Made by a program: the position numbers and the translations under genes. The notes below the pieces were generated by a model. It ran no database searches, was not told where the DNA came from, and was given only the letters and a program-made list of their open reading frames with translations. 64,000 bases of DNA from Streptosporangium album (GTDB lineage Bacteria > Actinomycetota > Actinomycetes > Streptosporangiales > Streptosporangiaceae), in NCBI RefSeq assembly GCF_014203795.1, contig NZ_JACHJU010000005.1, positions 62,001 to 126,000 of the forward strand, written 5' to 3'. Position 1 is the first letter of the stretch, and every line of letters begins with the position of its first letter. Shown one piece after another: positions 25,114-33,286 of the stretch.

Positions 25114-25139
25114 CCCCGCGCATGGCTCGATGCGCGGGG
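25114..25139 (-). terminator. Hairpin after the rRNA methyltransferase-like gene
   Basis: CCCCGCGCAT (25114-25123) and ATGCGCGGGG (25130-25139) pair perfectly around a six-base loop. It sits two bases after the stop of the minus-strand gene. Confidence 0.65.
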
Positions 25140-25140
25140 C

Positions 25141-25767
25141 TCACCGCGCCGGATCCGCCGTGCCGGGCACGTCCGGCCGGGCTCGCACCCGCAGGACCCG
25201 GTAGGAGGACCGGGAGGCCATCCGGTCCGTGGGCCAGCCCCGCTCGTTCAGCCAGCGCTGCAGGGAGTCCGACCCCAGGTGCTTCTGGACCACCAGGTAG
25301 GCGATGCCGTCGGGGGTGAGCCGCGACAGCCAGCGGGTCAGCATCTCGTGCATCGCCGCCTTGCCGATGCGGATCGCCGGGTTGGACCAGATGGTCGTGT
25401 AGCGGACCTCGGGCGGCACCTCGTCGACATGCACCGACCTTACTTTGTCAAGGGCGGCGGCCCGGGCGTTCCTGGCGCACAGCTCCACCGACCGGCGGTT
25501 GACGTCCACCGCCCAGACCGTCGCTCCGGGCGCGCGGGAGGCCATTGTCAACGCGATCGGCCCGTATCCGCACCCCAGGTCCAGCAGGTCACCGCCGGCC
25601 GGGGGAGGGGGGACGGTCTCCAGCAGGATCCGGGTGCCCTGGTCGATCCGTTCGGGGGAGAAGACCCCGCTGTCGGTCTCCAGTTTCAGATGCAGGTCGG
25701 GGAGCACGAGCGTGACCGAGCCGGGACGGCTGGCGGTCTCGGGACGCTCCTCGAAGTAATGTGCCAC
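25141..25767 (-). CDS. RsmC/RlmG-like class I methyltransferase
   Basis: A 208-residue SAM-dependent methyltransferase of the MTS (RsmC/RlmG) type. HYFEERPETASRPG and LETDSGVFSPERIDQGTRILL precede the SAM motif LLDLGCGYGPIALTMA near residue 80, and VWAVDVNRRSVELC follows. The catalytic loop reads WSNPAIRIGK where relatives have NPPIR-type text. The Pro-to-Ala change in the substrate-base motif is unusual. I chose the GTG at 25767 because an earlier start would run into the VWA gene, which ends at 25800. It probably acts on rRNA guanine, by family. Confidence 0.8.
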   Translation of the reverse strand: MAHYFEERPETASRPGSVTLVLPDLHLKLETDSGVFSPERIDQGTRILLETVPPPPAGGDLLDLGCGYGPIALTMASRAPGATVWAVDVNRRSVELCARNARAAALDKVRSVHVDEVPPEVRYTTIWSNPAIRIGKAAMHEMLTRWLSRLTPDGIAYLVVQKHLGSDSLQRWLNERGWPTDRMASRSSYRVLRVRARPDVPGTADPAR

Positions 25768-25799
25768 GTCATAGAACGTTACCAATGGCCGAGACCGGC

Positions 25800-26747
25800 T
25801 CAGGGCAGCCGCGATCCCAGCAGCAGGCCCGCCGCGGCGACCAGCAGGCCGGTCAGGAGCGCCGCCACGACGAACCACTGGCTGATCTCCTGGTTGACCG
25901 TCCGGTAGCCGAGCGAGGTGCCGATCTGCTCGTAGACCTCCCGCAGCTGGGTGCCCGACTCCGCCTCGTAGGCCCGGCCGGAGGTGCCCCCGGACAGGGA
26001 CTGCAGCGTCGCCTTGTTCACCGGGACGTTCACGTCGCGGCCGTCGATCGAGACGGTGCCGTCCTGGGTGCCGTAGGCGATCGTGGAGATCGGCACGCGC
26101 GCGCTCGTCGCCGCGTCGATCGCCTCGGCCACCGACCGGCCCGAGGTGTTGTCCCCGTCGGACAGCAGCACGATCGCCGAGGGCGGCGGGTCGGTGACCG
26201 CCTGCTGGTCGAAGGAGCGGATCGAGTCGAGGGAGTTGAACACCGCCTCACCGATGGCGGTGCCCGCCCTGGTGGTCAGATTGCCGAGAGAGGTGGCGAC
26301 CGCCTGGTGGTCGGTGGTGGGGGAGACCACGACCGAGGCGGAGCGGGCGAAGGCGACCACTCCGACGTTGAAGCGCTCCGGCAGGTCCCTGACGAACTTC
26401 TGGGCGGCCTCCTTGGCGGCGGTGATCCGGTTGGGCTGGACGTCGGCGGCCTCCATCGACAGCGAGACGTCCAGCGCGATGATGATGGTCGCGCGGTCAC
26501 GGGGCACGCGCACCGAGTCGGCGGGCCGGGCCGCGCCGACGATCAGCAGGCTCATCATCAGCAGGAACAGGGCCGGGGTGACGTGCCGTCGCCAGCCCGG
26601 TCCCGCGGGGGCCACCAGGGCCAGCAGCGGCAGGTTGGTGAAGCGCACCGCGTAGCGTCGCCGGGCGAACTGGGCGGCCACATAGCCCGCCACGACCAGC
26701 GCGAGCACGGCGAACAACCACAGCAGGGCCGGAGAGAGGAAGGTCAC
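25800..26747 (-). CDS. VWA-domain membrane protein (BatA-like)
   Basis: A 315-residue protein with two N-terminal membrane segments (about 5-25 and 58-76). A von Willebrand A domain has an intact metal site (ALDVSLSMEA, later NLTTRAGTAIG and LLSDGDNTSG), and a C-terminal membrane segment ends the protein. It is the last gene of the MoxR-DUF58-VWA operon and overlaps the DUF58 stop by four bases. Such operons are thought to form membrane-linked chaperone complexes, with MoxR ATPases loading cofactors or remodelling envelope proteins. The specific client is unknown. Confidence 0.88.
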   Translation of the reverse strand: MTFLSPALLWLFAVLALVVAGYVAAQFARRRYAVRFTNLPLLALVAPAGPGWRRHVTPALFLLMMSLLIVGAARPADSVRVPRDRATIIIALDVSLSMEAADVQPNRITAAKEAAQKFVRDLPERFNVGVVAFARSASVVVSPTTDHQAVATSLGNLTTRAGTAIGEAVFNSLDSIRSFDQQAVTDPPPSAIVLLSDGDNTSGRSVAEAIDAATSARVPISTIAYGTQDGTVSIDGRDVNVPVNKATLQSLSGGTSGRAYEAESGTQLREVYEQIGTSLGYRTVNQEISQWFVVAALLTGLLVAAAGLLLGSRLP

Positions 26748-27703
26748 CGCGTCACTCCTGAGGTCGGGTGCCGGTGCGTCAGGTGTGCCATGCGCCGCTG
26801 CCGCAACACGAACTGGGCGATGTCGAAGATCCAGTCACGGTCGGTGCGCAGCACCAGGTGCGCCACCCCGCAGCGGCGCAGCGCCATCTGGGTCGTCGCC
26901 CGCTGGACGGCGGCCGCCTGCGCGTAGGCCGCGCGAACCTTGGGGGTGAGCTGGATCTGGCGGCTCCGCCCGGACTCCGGATCGGTCAGGCTGACCAGTC
27001 CCACGGGCGGCAGCTCCAGCTCGCGGGGGTCGATCACCTCGATGGCCAGCACCTGATGACGGGTGGCCAGGCGGCGGATCGGCCGCTCCCAGGGCAGCTC
27101 CAGGCCGGGGTCGAGGGTGGGTTCGGCGTCCAGGAAGTCGGAGACGATCACCCGCATGCCGCGGCGCCGCCGCGCGGAGGCGAGCACCTCGATCGCCTCG
27201 GCGAGGTCGGGGGCGTCGGCGACCGGCCGTCCCCGGGGGGCGTCCATCAGGGAGTGCAGCAGGCCGTACAGGGCGGAACGGCCGCCCCTGGCGGGCATGC
27301 GGTGGATGTGCTCGTCGTGCAGGACGTAGGCGCCGAAGCGGTTGCCGATGCGGCCGGTGAGGAAGCCGACCGCTCCGATCGCGGCCACCACCAGGTCTCG
27401 CTTCTCCATGGCGGCGGTGCCGAAGTCCATGCTGGGCGACAGGTCGGCCAGCGCCCAGGTCTCCAGCTCCCGGTCGGCGATCAGGTCCCGCACGTGCGGG
27501 ACCGTGGTGCGGGCGGTCACCGCCCAGTCCATCCGGCGGATGTCGTCCTCGCCGGGGACGTAGACCCGGCTGTCTCCGTACTCGCTGCCCGGTCCGGGGA
27601 GGAGGCCCTGGTAGGAGCCGTGCAGCAGTCCGTCCAGGCGGCGGACGATGGTCAGCTCGAGTCGGCGCAACGCCTGCTCGGAGGTGTTCACGGGCGTGGT
27701 CAT
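26744..27703 (-). CDS. DUF58-domain protein of the MoxR operon
   Basis: A 319-residue DUF58 protein. It contains the family core GSEYGDSRVYVPGEDDIRRMDW near residues 40-60, followed by a vWA-like fold (DLSPSMDFGTAA, MRVIVSDFLD). I start it at the ATG at 27703, which overlaps the moxR stop (ATGA); a GTG at 27721 is possible. It ends by overlapping the VWA gene. The order MoxR, DUF58, VWA is conserved in many bacteria and predicts a physical complex. Confidence 0.87.
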   Translation of the reverse strand: MTTPVNTSEQALRRLELTIVRRLDGLLHGSYQGLLPGPGSEYGDSRVYVPGEDDIRRMDWAVTARTTVPHVRDLIADRELETWALADLSPSMDFGTAAMEKRDLVVAAIGAVGFLTGRIGNRFGAYVLHDEHIHRMPARGGRSALYGLLHSLMDAPRGRPVADAPDLAEAIEVLASARRRRGMRVIVSDFLDAEPTLDPGLELPWERPIRRLATRHQVLAIEVIDPRELELPPVGLVSLTDPESGRSRQIQLTPKVRAAYAQAAAVQRATTQMALRRCGVAHLVLRTDRDWIFDIAQFVLRQRRMAHLTHRHPTSGVTR

Positions 27704-28704
27704 CGGGGTCCCTGGTTCCACACCACCAGGGGAGGGGGGACGGCGGCCAGGATCTGCCTGACCACGTCTTCGGGGTCGACGCCGTCGGCCAGCGCGTCGA
27801 AGGTGAGCATCAGCCGGTGGGACATCACGTCCACGGCGACGTCGCGGATGTCGTCGGGGAGAAGGTAGTCACGGCCCCGCAGCAGGGCCAGGCCACGTCC
27901 GGCGGCGACGAGGCCGAGCGTGGCGCGGGGGCTGACCCCGATCTCGATGTTCTCCTCCAGTCCGGTGATGCCGTACTCGCCGGGGGCGCGGGTGGCCATC
28001 ACCAGCCGGACCACGTAGTCGGCGACGAGCTGGTGCACCGAGACCTGGTCCGCCATCGCCTGCAGTGCGATCAGCCGTGCGGGGTCGAGCACCGCTCTGG
28101 GCGTGGGAGGGGCCACGCTCATCCGGTGCAGGATCTCCAGCTCCTCATGGGCGTTGGGATGGACGACGCGGATCTTGAAGAGGAACCGGTCGCGCTGGAC
28201 CTCCGGGAGCGGGTAGACGCCCTCGGACTCGATCGGGTTCTGGGTGGCCAGCACGATGAACGGCTTGGGCAGCGGGTGCGTCTGCCCGGCCAGGGACACC
28301 TGCCGCTCGGCCATGACCTCGAGCAGGGCGGACTGCACCTTGGCCGGGGCGCGGTTGATCTCGTCGGCGAGCAGGAAGTTGACGAACACCGGGCCGAGCT
28401 CGACGTCGAACACCTCGCGGGAGGGATGGTAGACCCTGGTCCCCACGATGTCGCTGGGGACCAGGTCGGGGGTGAACTGGATGCGGGCGAACGCGCCGCC
28501 GACCACGGTGGCCAGCGTGGAGGCCGCCAGGGTCTTGGCGACACCCGGCACGCCTTCCAGCAGGCAGTGGCCACGTGCGAGGAGCGCCACGAGGAGCCGC
28601 TCCACCATGTGATCCTGGCCCACGATGACCCGCTGGACCTCGGCAAGGGCCTCGCGTAGCAATCCGGTACCGGTCTCGCTTGGCAGTTCTTCGGCGACGG
28701 TCAT
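27700..28704 (-). CDS. MoxR-family AAA+ ATPase
   Basis: A 334-residue MoxR ATPase. Walker A GVPGVAKT lies at residues 51-58, Walker B FLLADEINRAPAKVQSALLEVM near 108-129, sensor 1 ATQNPIESEG, and the arginine-finger region YPLPEVQRDRFLF follows. The C-terminal lid ends near WNQGPR. The start is the ATG at 28704, since the long frame upstream has no coding character. It is the first gene of the operon and lies 81 bases from the divergent kinase-like gene. It presumably powers the DUF58 and VWA partners. Confidence 0.92.
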   Translation of the reverse strand: MTVAEELPSETGTGLLREALAEVQRVIVGQDHMVERLLVALLARGHCLLEGVPGVAKTLAASTLATVVGGAFARIQFTPDLVPSDIVGTRVYHPSREVFDVELGPVFVNFLLADEINRAPAKVQSALLEVMAERQVSLAGQTHPLPKPFIVLATQNPIESEGVYPLPEVQRDRFLFKIRVVHPNAHEELEILHRMSVAPPTPRAVLDPARLIALQAMADQVSVHQLVADYVVRLVMATRAPGEYGITGLEENIEIGVSPRATLGLVAAGRGLALLRGRDYLLPDDIRDVAVDVMSHRLMLTFDALADGVDPEDVVRQILAAVPPPLVVWNQGPR

Positions 28705-28785
28705 GTTGATATTCCACCAAACGAAATGCGTGACCGCACAACCTGCGGGTGCGTATTTTCCTGTTAGTACCCACACGGGGGCTGT

Positions 28786-29571
28786 GTGATCGTCGCCATA
28801 TGCTTTCATGGCAGCGTGGCCAGTCCGCTCCAGTACGGTGATCCGCCCCATCTGGGGCCTTTCGTCCTCCAGGCCCGCCTGCGGGTGGGGCCGGCGGGGC
28901 TGGTCTACCTCGGGCAGGGTTCGGACGGCAGGGTGGTCTCGGTCGCGGTGCTGACCAGGGGGGCCGCGCTCGACCCGGTGGCCCGCGACCGGTTCGTCAC
29001 CGGCATCCGCGAGGCGGCGAGCGTCCGTTCGAGCGTGCGGGGCTGGATGGCCAGGGCGACGCGCGGCCGTACCGCGGTGGTCGGCGCGATCCCCCAGGTG
29101 CTGGCCATGGACGGCGGCAGCGCGCCCTGGGTGGCCACGCCCTACGAACCGGACCGGGCGGGGGCGGAGCGTTTCCTGGAGCCGGTGCTGGTGAGCGGCA
29201 CGCTCATCGGCGAGCGGCACGGCCCGGACTTCGCGCCCTACTGGGTGAGCGACCGTTCGCCCGCGCTGCCCGCACCGCCCAAGGCCGCGCCGCCGCCCAC
29301 CGAGACCCGCCGGTCGGTGATCGTCGCGGGGGTCGTGCTGACCGTGTTGCTGGTGCTGCTGGCCGTGATGACCTGGCTGTTGTTGCGCCAAGACGAGGAT
29401 GCCCAGCCGCTGCCGAGGCCGTTGCCGCTGACGACGTTCGTGCCGACCCCCCCGCCGGTCCCCGCGACGCCGGAGCCGGAACGGCCCACCGCGTCGCCGT
29501 CTCCCTCGCGGAGCGGGACCGCGACCCCGGGGCCGAAGCCGGGTGACGAGAACGAGGGCTCGCCGATCTAG
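28786..29571 (+). CDS. Membrane-anchored degenerate Ser/Thr kinase N-lobe protein
   Basis: A 261-residue protein. Residues about 20-160 follow the outline of an actinobacterial Ser/Thr kinase N-lobe: LGPFVLQARLRVGPAGLVYLGQ for the start of the lobe, then DPVARDRFVTGIREAASV for helix C, then a hinge-like APWVATPYEP. The ATP-binding Lys is replaced (VSVAVL instead of VAVKVI), the glycine loop is weak, and there is no C-lobe, HRD or DFG. A membrane segment (about 182-203) and an extracellular Pro/Thr-rich tail follow. It cannot be a kinase and could be a scaffold or sensor. It is divergent from the MoxR operon. The start may be the GTG at 28786 or 28816. Confidence 0.65.
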   Translation: MIVAICFHGSVASPLQYGDPPHLGPFVLQARLRVGPAGLVYLGQGSDGRVVSVAVLTRGAALDPVARDRFVTGIREAASVRSSVRGWMARATRGRTAVVGAIPQVLAMDGGSAPWVATPYEPDRAGAERFLEPVLVSGTLIGERHGPDFAPYWVSDRSPALPAPPKAAPPPTETRRSVIVAGVVLTVLLVLLAVMTWLLLRQDEDAQPLPRPLPLTTFVPTPPPVPATPEPERPTASPSPSRSGTATPGPKPGDENEGSPI

Positions 29572-29713
29572 GTCCGCGGGGGTGTCGCGCGGAGGGTGGG
29601 CGGGGCCGGTTCGAGAACGCTCGCGCAGCGGCGTGGGAGCTCGGCGGAGCGACGCCGATGGCCGGTTCAGCTGGGGCGTTTCCACGGAGGGCCATGTCAA
29701 CGGAGGGGCCGTC

Positions 29714-30355
29714 TCAGCGGGGGGAGACGAATCCCGACTCGTAGGCGGTGATGACGGCCTGGGTGCGGTCGCGGGCCTCCAGCTTGGCCAGCACGTTGCC
29801 CACGTGGGTCTTGACCGTCTCCATGCTGACGACCAGTTCGGCGGCGATCTCCGCGTTGGACAGACCGCGGGTCATCAGCCGCAGCACGTCGCCCTCACGT
29901 GAGGTCAGCCGGTCGAGGCCGGGGACGGCCCGGTTGTCCTGGCGCCGCGCGGCGAGTCCGCGGATGGCGGCCGGGAACAGCAGGGAGTCGCCGACGGACA
30001 CCGTCCGGATCGCCTGGACCAGCTCGTCGGGGCGGGTGCGCTTGAGCAGGAAGCCGCTCGCCCCGGCGAGCAGGGCCTCGTAGACGTAGTCGTCGTTCTC
30101 GAAGGTGGTGACCACGATGACCTTGGCCGGTTCGGGCATCGAGGTCAGCCGCCGGGTGGCCTGGATGCCGTCCACTGCCGGCATCCGCACGTCCATCAGC
30201 ACCACGTCCGGCCGGAGCTCGCGGACCATGGGTATGACGGCGGCTCCGTCCGCGGCCTCACCCACCACGGTGAGGTCGGGTTCGGAATCGATGATGATCC
30301 TCAGGCCGGCACGGATCAGGTCCTCGTCGTCGGCGATCACCACACGCAGCGTCAT
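29714..30355 (-). CDS. NarL/LuxR-family response regulator (orphan here)
   Basis: A 213-residue two-domain regulator. The receiver at residues 3-118 has the acidic pair ADDEDL, the phosphoacceptor in VVLMDVRMP and the switch Lys in FLLKRT. The LuxR-type helix-turn-helix near 145-205 reads LTSREGDVLRLMTRGLSNAEIA and METVKTHVGNVLAKL. Such regulators usually sit beside a histidine kinase of the HisKA_3 class. None is found within 5 kb on either side, so it is an orphan here. Its targets cannot be read from the sequence. Confidence 0.9.
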   Translation of the reverse strand: MTLRVVIADDEDLIRAGLRIIIDSEPDLTVVGEAADGAAVIPMVRELRPDVVLMDVRMPAVDGIQATRRLTSMPEPAKVIVVTTFENDDYVYEALLAGASGFLLKRTRPDELVQAIRTVSVGDSLLFPAAIRGLAARRQDNRAVPGLDRLTSREGDVLRLMTRGLSNAEIAAELVVSMETVKTHVGNVLAKLEARDRTQAVITAYESGFVSPR

Positions 30356-30548
30356 GACTCGACCCTAGAGGGCTTCCCGCCGCGCCCGGAAACCGTCTCC
30401 GGCGCCGCCTGCCGCACCGGCCGCCTGTCCGGTTGACCAACGGAAAACGGTTCGAGGCCGGTGTGCCGCCACCAGATCCGCCGCTTCCACGCCGAGTCCG
30501 CTGCTCGCGCTGTCCGGCACATCGGCGCAGGTCGGAGATTGCCGGCCG

Positions 30549-30779
30549 ATGCCGTGGCGACCCCGACAGGGACGCAAGGGTCCCTCCGACGCCCAGGCGG
30601 CCAGGCACACCCCGAAGCCGGGGAAGACCGCCGAGGGGGTGGACGCCAAGGCGTCCAAGCACCATCTGTACGACGTGGCCAAGCGCCTGGACATCGGCGG
30701 CCGGTCGACGATGACCAAGGACCAGCTCGTCGACGCCATCAAGAAGGCCAACCGGAAAGCCACGGCCAAGTCCCGCTGA
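30549..30779 (+). CDS. Small Rho N-terminal-like/SAP-type domain protein
   Basis: A 76-residue basic protein. The C-terminal half (SKHHLYDVAKRLDIGG, then MTKDQLVDAIKKAN) is a Rho N-terminal-like helix-extended-loop-helix, a small nucleic-acid-binding fold. The N-terminal half is Pro/Lys/Gly rich. Proteins of this outline are common in actinomycetes next to stress genes, with unknown function. The ATG at 30549 lacks a clear ribosome site. The next gene on this strand is a catalase. Confidence 0.65.
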   Translation: MPWRPRQGRKGPSDAQAARHTPKPGKTAEGVDAKASKHHLYDVAKRLDIGGRSTMTKDQLVDAIKKANRKATAKSR

Positions 30780-30937
30780 CCGGTGGACCCTGCCGGGCGT
30801 CGTTCACGTGAGCTTCCCTCTTGTGGAGATTCTTTTCATTTCATGCTATAAGCCGCTTTTTGGAGGATATGGAAGTCATGCGTACCGGCAAGTCCTGGTA
30901 CGCCGGAAATGATCACCGCAAGGAGGGAAGCATCATC

Positions 30938-32596
30938 ATGACGGACGTGTCGGGCGTGGGGCCCCAGCCGGGTGACGAGCGATCGGTGCTGACCAACCGT
31001 CAGGGGCATCCGGTCTATGACAACCAGAACCAGCGCACGGTCGGTGCGCGGGGCCCGGCCACCCTGGAGAACTACCAGTTCCTGGAGAAGATCAGTCACT
31101 TCGACCGCGAACGGATCCCCGAGCGGGTGGTGCACGCCCGCGGGGTCACCTCCTACGGATACTTCGAGGCCTACGGCAAGCTGGGCGACGAGCCGGTCAG
31201 CCGCTACACCAGGGCGAAGCTGTTCCAGGAGGCGGGCAAGCGGACCGATGTGGCCGTGCGGTTCTCCACCGTGATCGGTGGCCGGGACTCCTCCGAGGCG
31301 GCACGCGACCCGCGCGGGTTCGCGGTGAAGTTCTACACCGAGGACGGCAACTGGGACCTCGTGGGCAACGACCTGGCGGTCTTCTTCATCAGGGACGCCA
31401 TCAAGTTCCCCGACGTGATCCACTCGCTCAAGCCCGACCCGGTGACCTTCCGGCAGGAGCCCAACCGGATCTTCGACTTCATGTCGCAGACGCCGGAGAG
31501 CATGCACATGCTGGTCAACCTGTTCAGCCCGCGGGGCATCCCGGCCGACTACCGGCACATGCAGGGATTCGGCGTCAACACCTACAAGTGGGTCAACTCC
31601 GAGGGTGTGACCCGCCTGGTGAAGTACCACTGGATGCCCAAGCAGGGCGTGCGGAGCATGACCGCCGACGACGCGGCCGCCATACAGGGCCAGGAGCTGG
31701 GCCACGCCACCAAGGACCTGCACGAGGCGATCGACCGCGGTGACTTCCCCGAGTGGGAGCTGCTGGTGCAGATCATGACCGACGAGGAGCATCCCGAGCT
31801 GGACTTCGACCCGCTGGACGACACCAAGGTGTGGCCGGAGAACGAGTTCCCCGCTCTGCCGGTCGGCCGGATGGTGCTGAACCGGAACGTGGCCAACAAC
31901 TTCGCCGAGAACGAGCAGATCTCCTTCGGCACCGGAGTCCTGGTCGACGGGCTCGACTTCTCCGACGACAAGATGCTGGTGGGCCGGACGTTCTCCTACA
32001 GCGACACCCAGCGCCACCGGGTGGGGCCGAACTACCTGCAGCTACCGGTCAACCAGGCCAAGAACGCCGAGGTGCACACCAACCAGCGCGACGGCCAGAT
32101 GACCTACCACGTCGACGGCGAGGGGGAGAACCCGCACGTCAACTACGAGCCGTCCATCACCGGAGGGCTGCGCGAGGGACGGTATCCCACTTATGACGAG
32201 CAGGGGCCGGTCGTCTCCGGGCGGCTGACCCGCAAGCGCATCCCGAGGACCAACGACTACGCCCAGGCGGGCCAGCGCTACCTGCTGATGGAGCGGTGGG
32301 AGCGCGACGATCTCGTGCTGAACCTCGTCACCATGCTCTCGCAGGCCGTGCGTCCGGTCCAGGAGCGTATGGTCTGGCACTTCCTGATGGTCGAGGACGA
32401 CCTCGGGCTGCGTGTCGGGGAGGGGCTCGGGATCGGTCCCGAGGACGTCGCCCACCTGGAGCCGCTGGCCACCCAGGTCCTGAGCGAGGAGGAGCGCGAC
32501 CGGCTGTCCAATCTCGGCAAGAACGGGCCGCGCGATGTGAGCGGCCTGAAGATGACCCACGGCGTCCCCAACAAGCGGGCGCAGCCGGTCGGGTGA
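30938..32596 (+). CDS. katA: Small-subunit (clade 3-like) catalase
   Basis: A 552-residue haem catalase that splits hydrogen peroxide. The distal His66 lies in RVVHARG, the distal Asn in DLVGNDLAVFF, and the proximal haem Tyr in GRTFSYSDTQRHR. FDRERIPERVVHARGV is the family signature. The frame is open to 30821, but the ATG at 30938 has AAGGAGG at a usable distance and gives the normal start. It ends with a very strong hairpin terminator. A second, larger catalase gene lies 0.7 kb downstream on the other strand. Confidence 0.93.
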   Translation: MTDVSGVGPQPGDERSVLTNRQGHPVYDNQNQRTVGARGPATLENYQFLEKISHFDRERIPERVVHARGVTSYGYFEAYGKLGDEPVSRYTRAKLFQEAGKRTDVAVRFSTVIGGRDSSEAARDPRGFAVKFYTEDGNWDLVGNDLAVFFIRDAIKFPDVIHSLKPDPVTFRQEPNRIFDFMSQTPESMHMLVNLFSPRGIPADYRHMQGFGVNTYKWVNSEGVTRLVKYHWMPKQGVRSMTADDAAAIQGQELGHATKDLHEAIDRGDFPEWELLVQIMTDEEHPELDFDPLDDTKVWPENEFPALPVGRMVLNRNVANNFAENEQISFGTGVLVDGLDFSDDKMLVGRTFSYSDTQRHRVGPNYLQLPVNQAKNAEVHTNQRDGQMTYHVDGEGENPHVNYEPSITGGLREGRYPTYDEQGPVVSGRLTRKRIPRTNDYAQAGQRYLLMERWERDDLVLNLVTMLSQAVRPVQERMVWHFLMVEDDLGLRVGEGLGIGPEDVAHLEPLATQVLSEEERDRLSNLGKNGPRDVSGLKMTHGVPNKRAQPVG

Positions 32597-32599
32597 CGG

Positions 32600-32644
32600 C
32601 CGGTCCCGGCCGGGGGAAGGAGACTCTCCCCCGGCCGGGACCGG
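32600..32644 (+). terminator. Strong terminator after the catalase gene
   Basis: Two perfectly complementary 18-base arms (32600-32617 and 32627-32644, arm CCGGTCCCGGCCGGGGGA) flank a nine-base loop, four bases after the stop codon. No U-tract follows, as is common in high-GC actinomycetes. Confidence 0.85.
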
Positions 32645-32830
32645 AGGCGGCATGAGGGCGTCGCCGGCCCGAGATCCGTACGGCATCCCGCACCTGGAGC
32701 CGGGTGAAAAGCCGAGGTCAAAGTCGGGTTATTTTTCACCCGAAAAGGTATGAATGTGTTTTTTACGGGCACCCGATCCAGAAGTCGAGCTGTCAACCGC
32801 CGTGCTTCTCCCTTTCATTGGATCTCGTAG

Positions 32831-33103
32831 ATGTCTATCCAGGGCAATGTCGTTCCCATCATTCACTGGTCCCGCCGTGCCTCCTGCCTCAGCGAGGACC
32901 CTGAGCTCTTCTTCCCCGTGTCCACCGAGGGGCCCGGGCGGGAGCAGTACGAACAGGCCAAAGCCGTCTGCCGCCGTTGCCCGGTACGGCTGCGCTGCCT
33001 GGACTACGCCGTGAACACCCACCAGCTGTACGGCGTGTGGGGAGGCACCACCCCTGACGAGCGCAGGGCCGTCGCGGCGGGGATGAAGCACGGAGCCAGA
33101 TGA
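32831..33103 (+). CDS. WhiB-family iron-sulfur regulator
   Basis: A 90-residue Wbl protein. Four cysteines (Cys19, Cys47, Cys50, Cys56, the last three as CRRCPVRLRC) bind a redox-sensitive 4Fe-4S cluster. The GVWGGTTPDERR turn and basic tail contact DNA or the sigma factor. Wbl proteins exist only in actinobacteria and their phages. The location between two catalase genes suggests a link to redox stress, but this is inference. Which Wbl class it belongs to cannot be decided from the sequence alone. Confidence 0.92.
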   Translation: MSIQGNVVPIIHWSRRASCLSEDPELFFPVSTEGPGREQYEQAKAVCRRCPVRLRCLDYAVNTHQLYGVWGGTTPDERRAVAAGMKHGAR

Positions 33104-33132
33104 CGTCGTGCGGGGTGGCCTCGCCGGCGCGG

Positions 33133-33286
33133 GGGCGGCCTCAATCCCGATCGGGAACCATGGCGGGAACTGGAACAGCACGGCTCCCGGCTTCCCCGCC
33201 CCGTGCAGCGGCCTGAGTGCGCTGAGGAACCGCTGCCAGACCTCCTCGGCGATCTCCTGTCCGACGTCCGCTACGGCAGGCGTCAC
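33133..33286 (-). pseudogene. DUF72 (YecE-like) gene fragment
   Basis: The minus strand directly after the katE stop reads EEVWQRFLSALRPLHGAGK, then GAVLFQFPPWFPIG. This is the central part of DUF72 proteins (a TIM-barrel family with the QFPPWF motif). Before and after these roughly 45 residues there is no further homology: upstream is katE, and downstream the reading becomes Arg/Pro-rich noise. It is an internal fragment of a lost gene. Confidence 0.7.

Noticed and set aside
28705..29700. Minus-strand extension of the MoxR frame through the kinase-like gene
   Set aside because: It is very Arg/Gly/Pro rich without motifs, so it is antisense of the plus-strand gene. MoxR starts at 28704.
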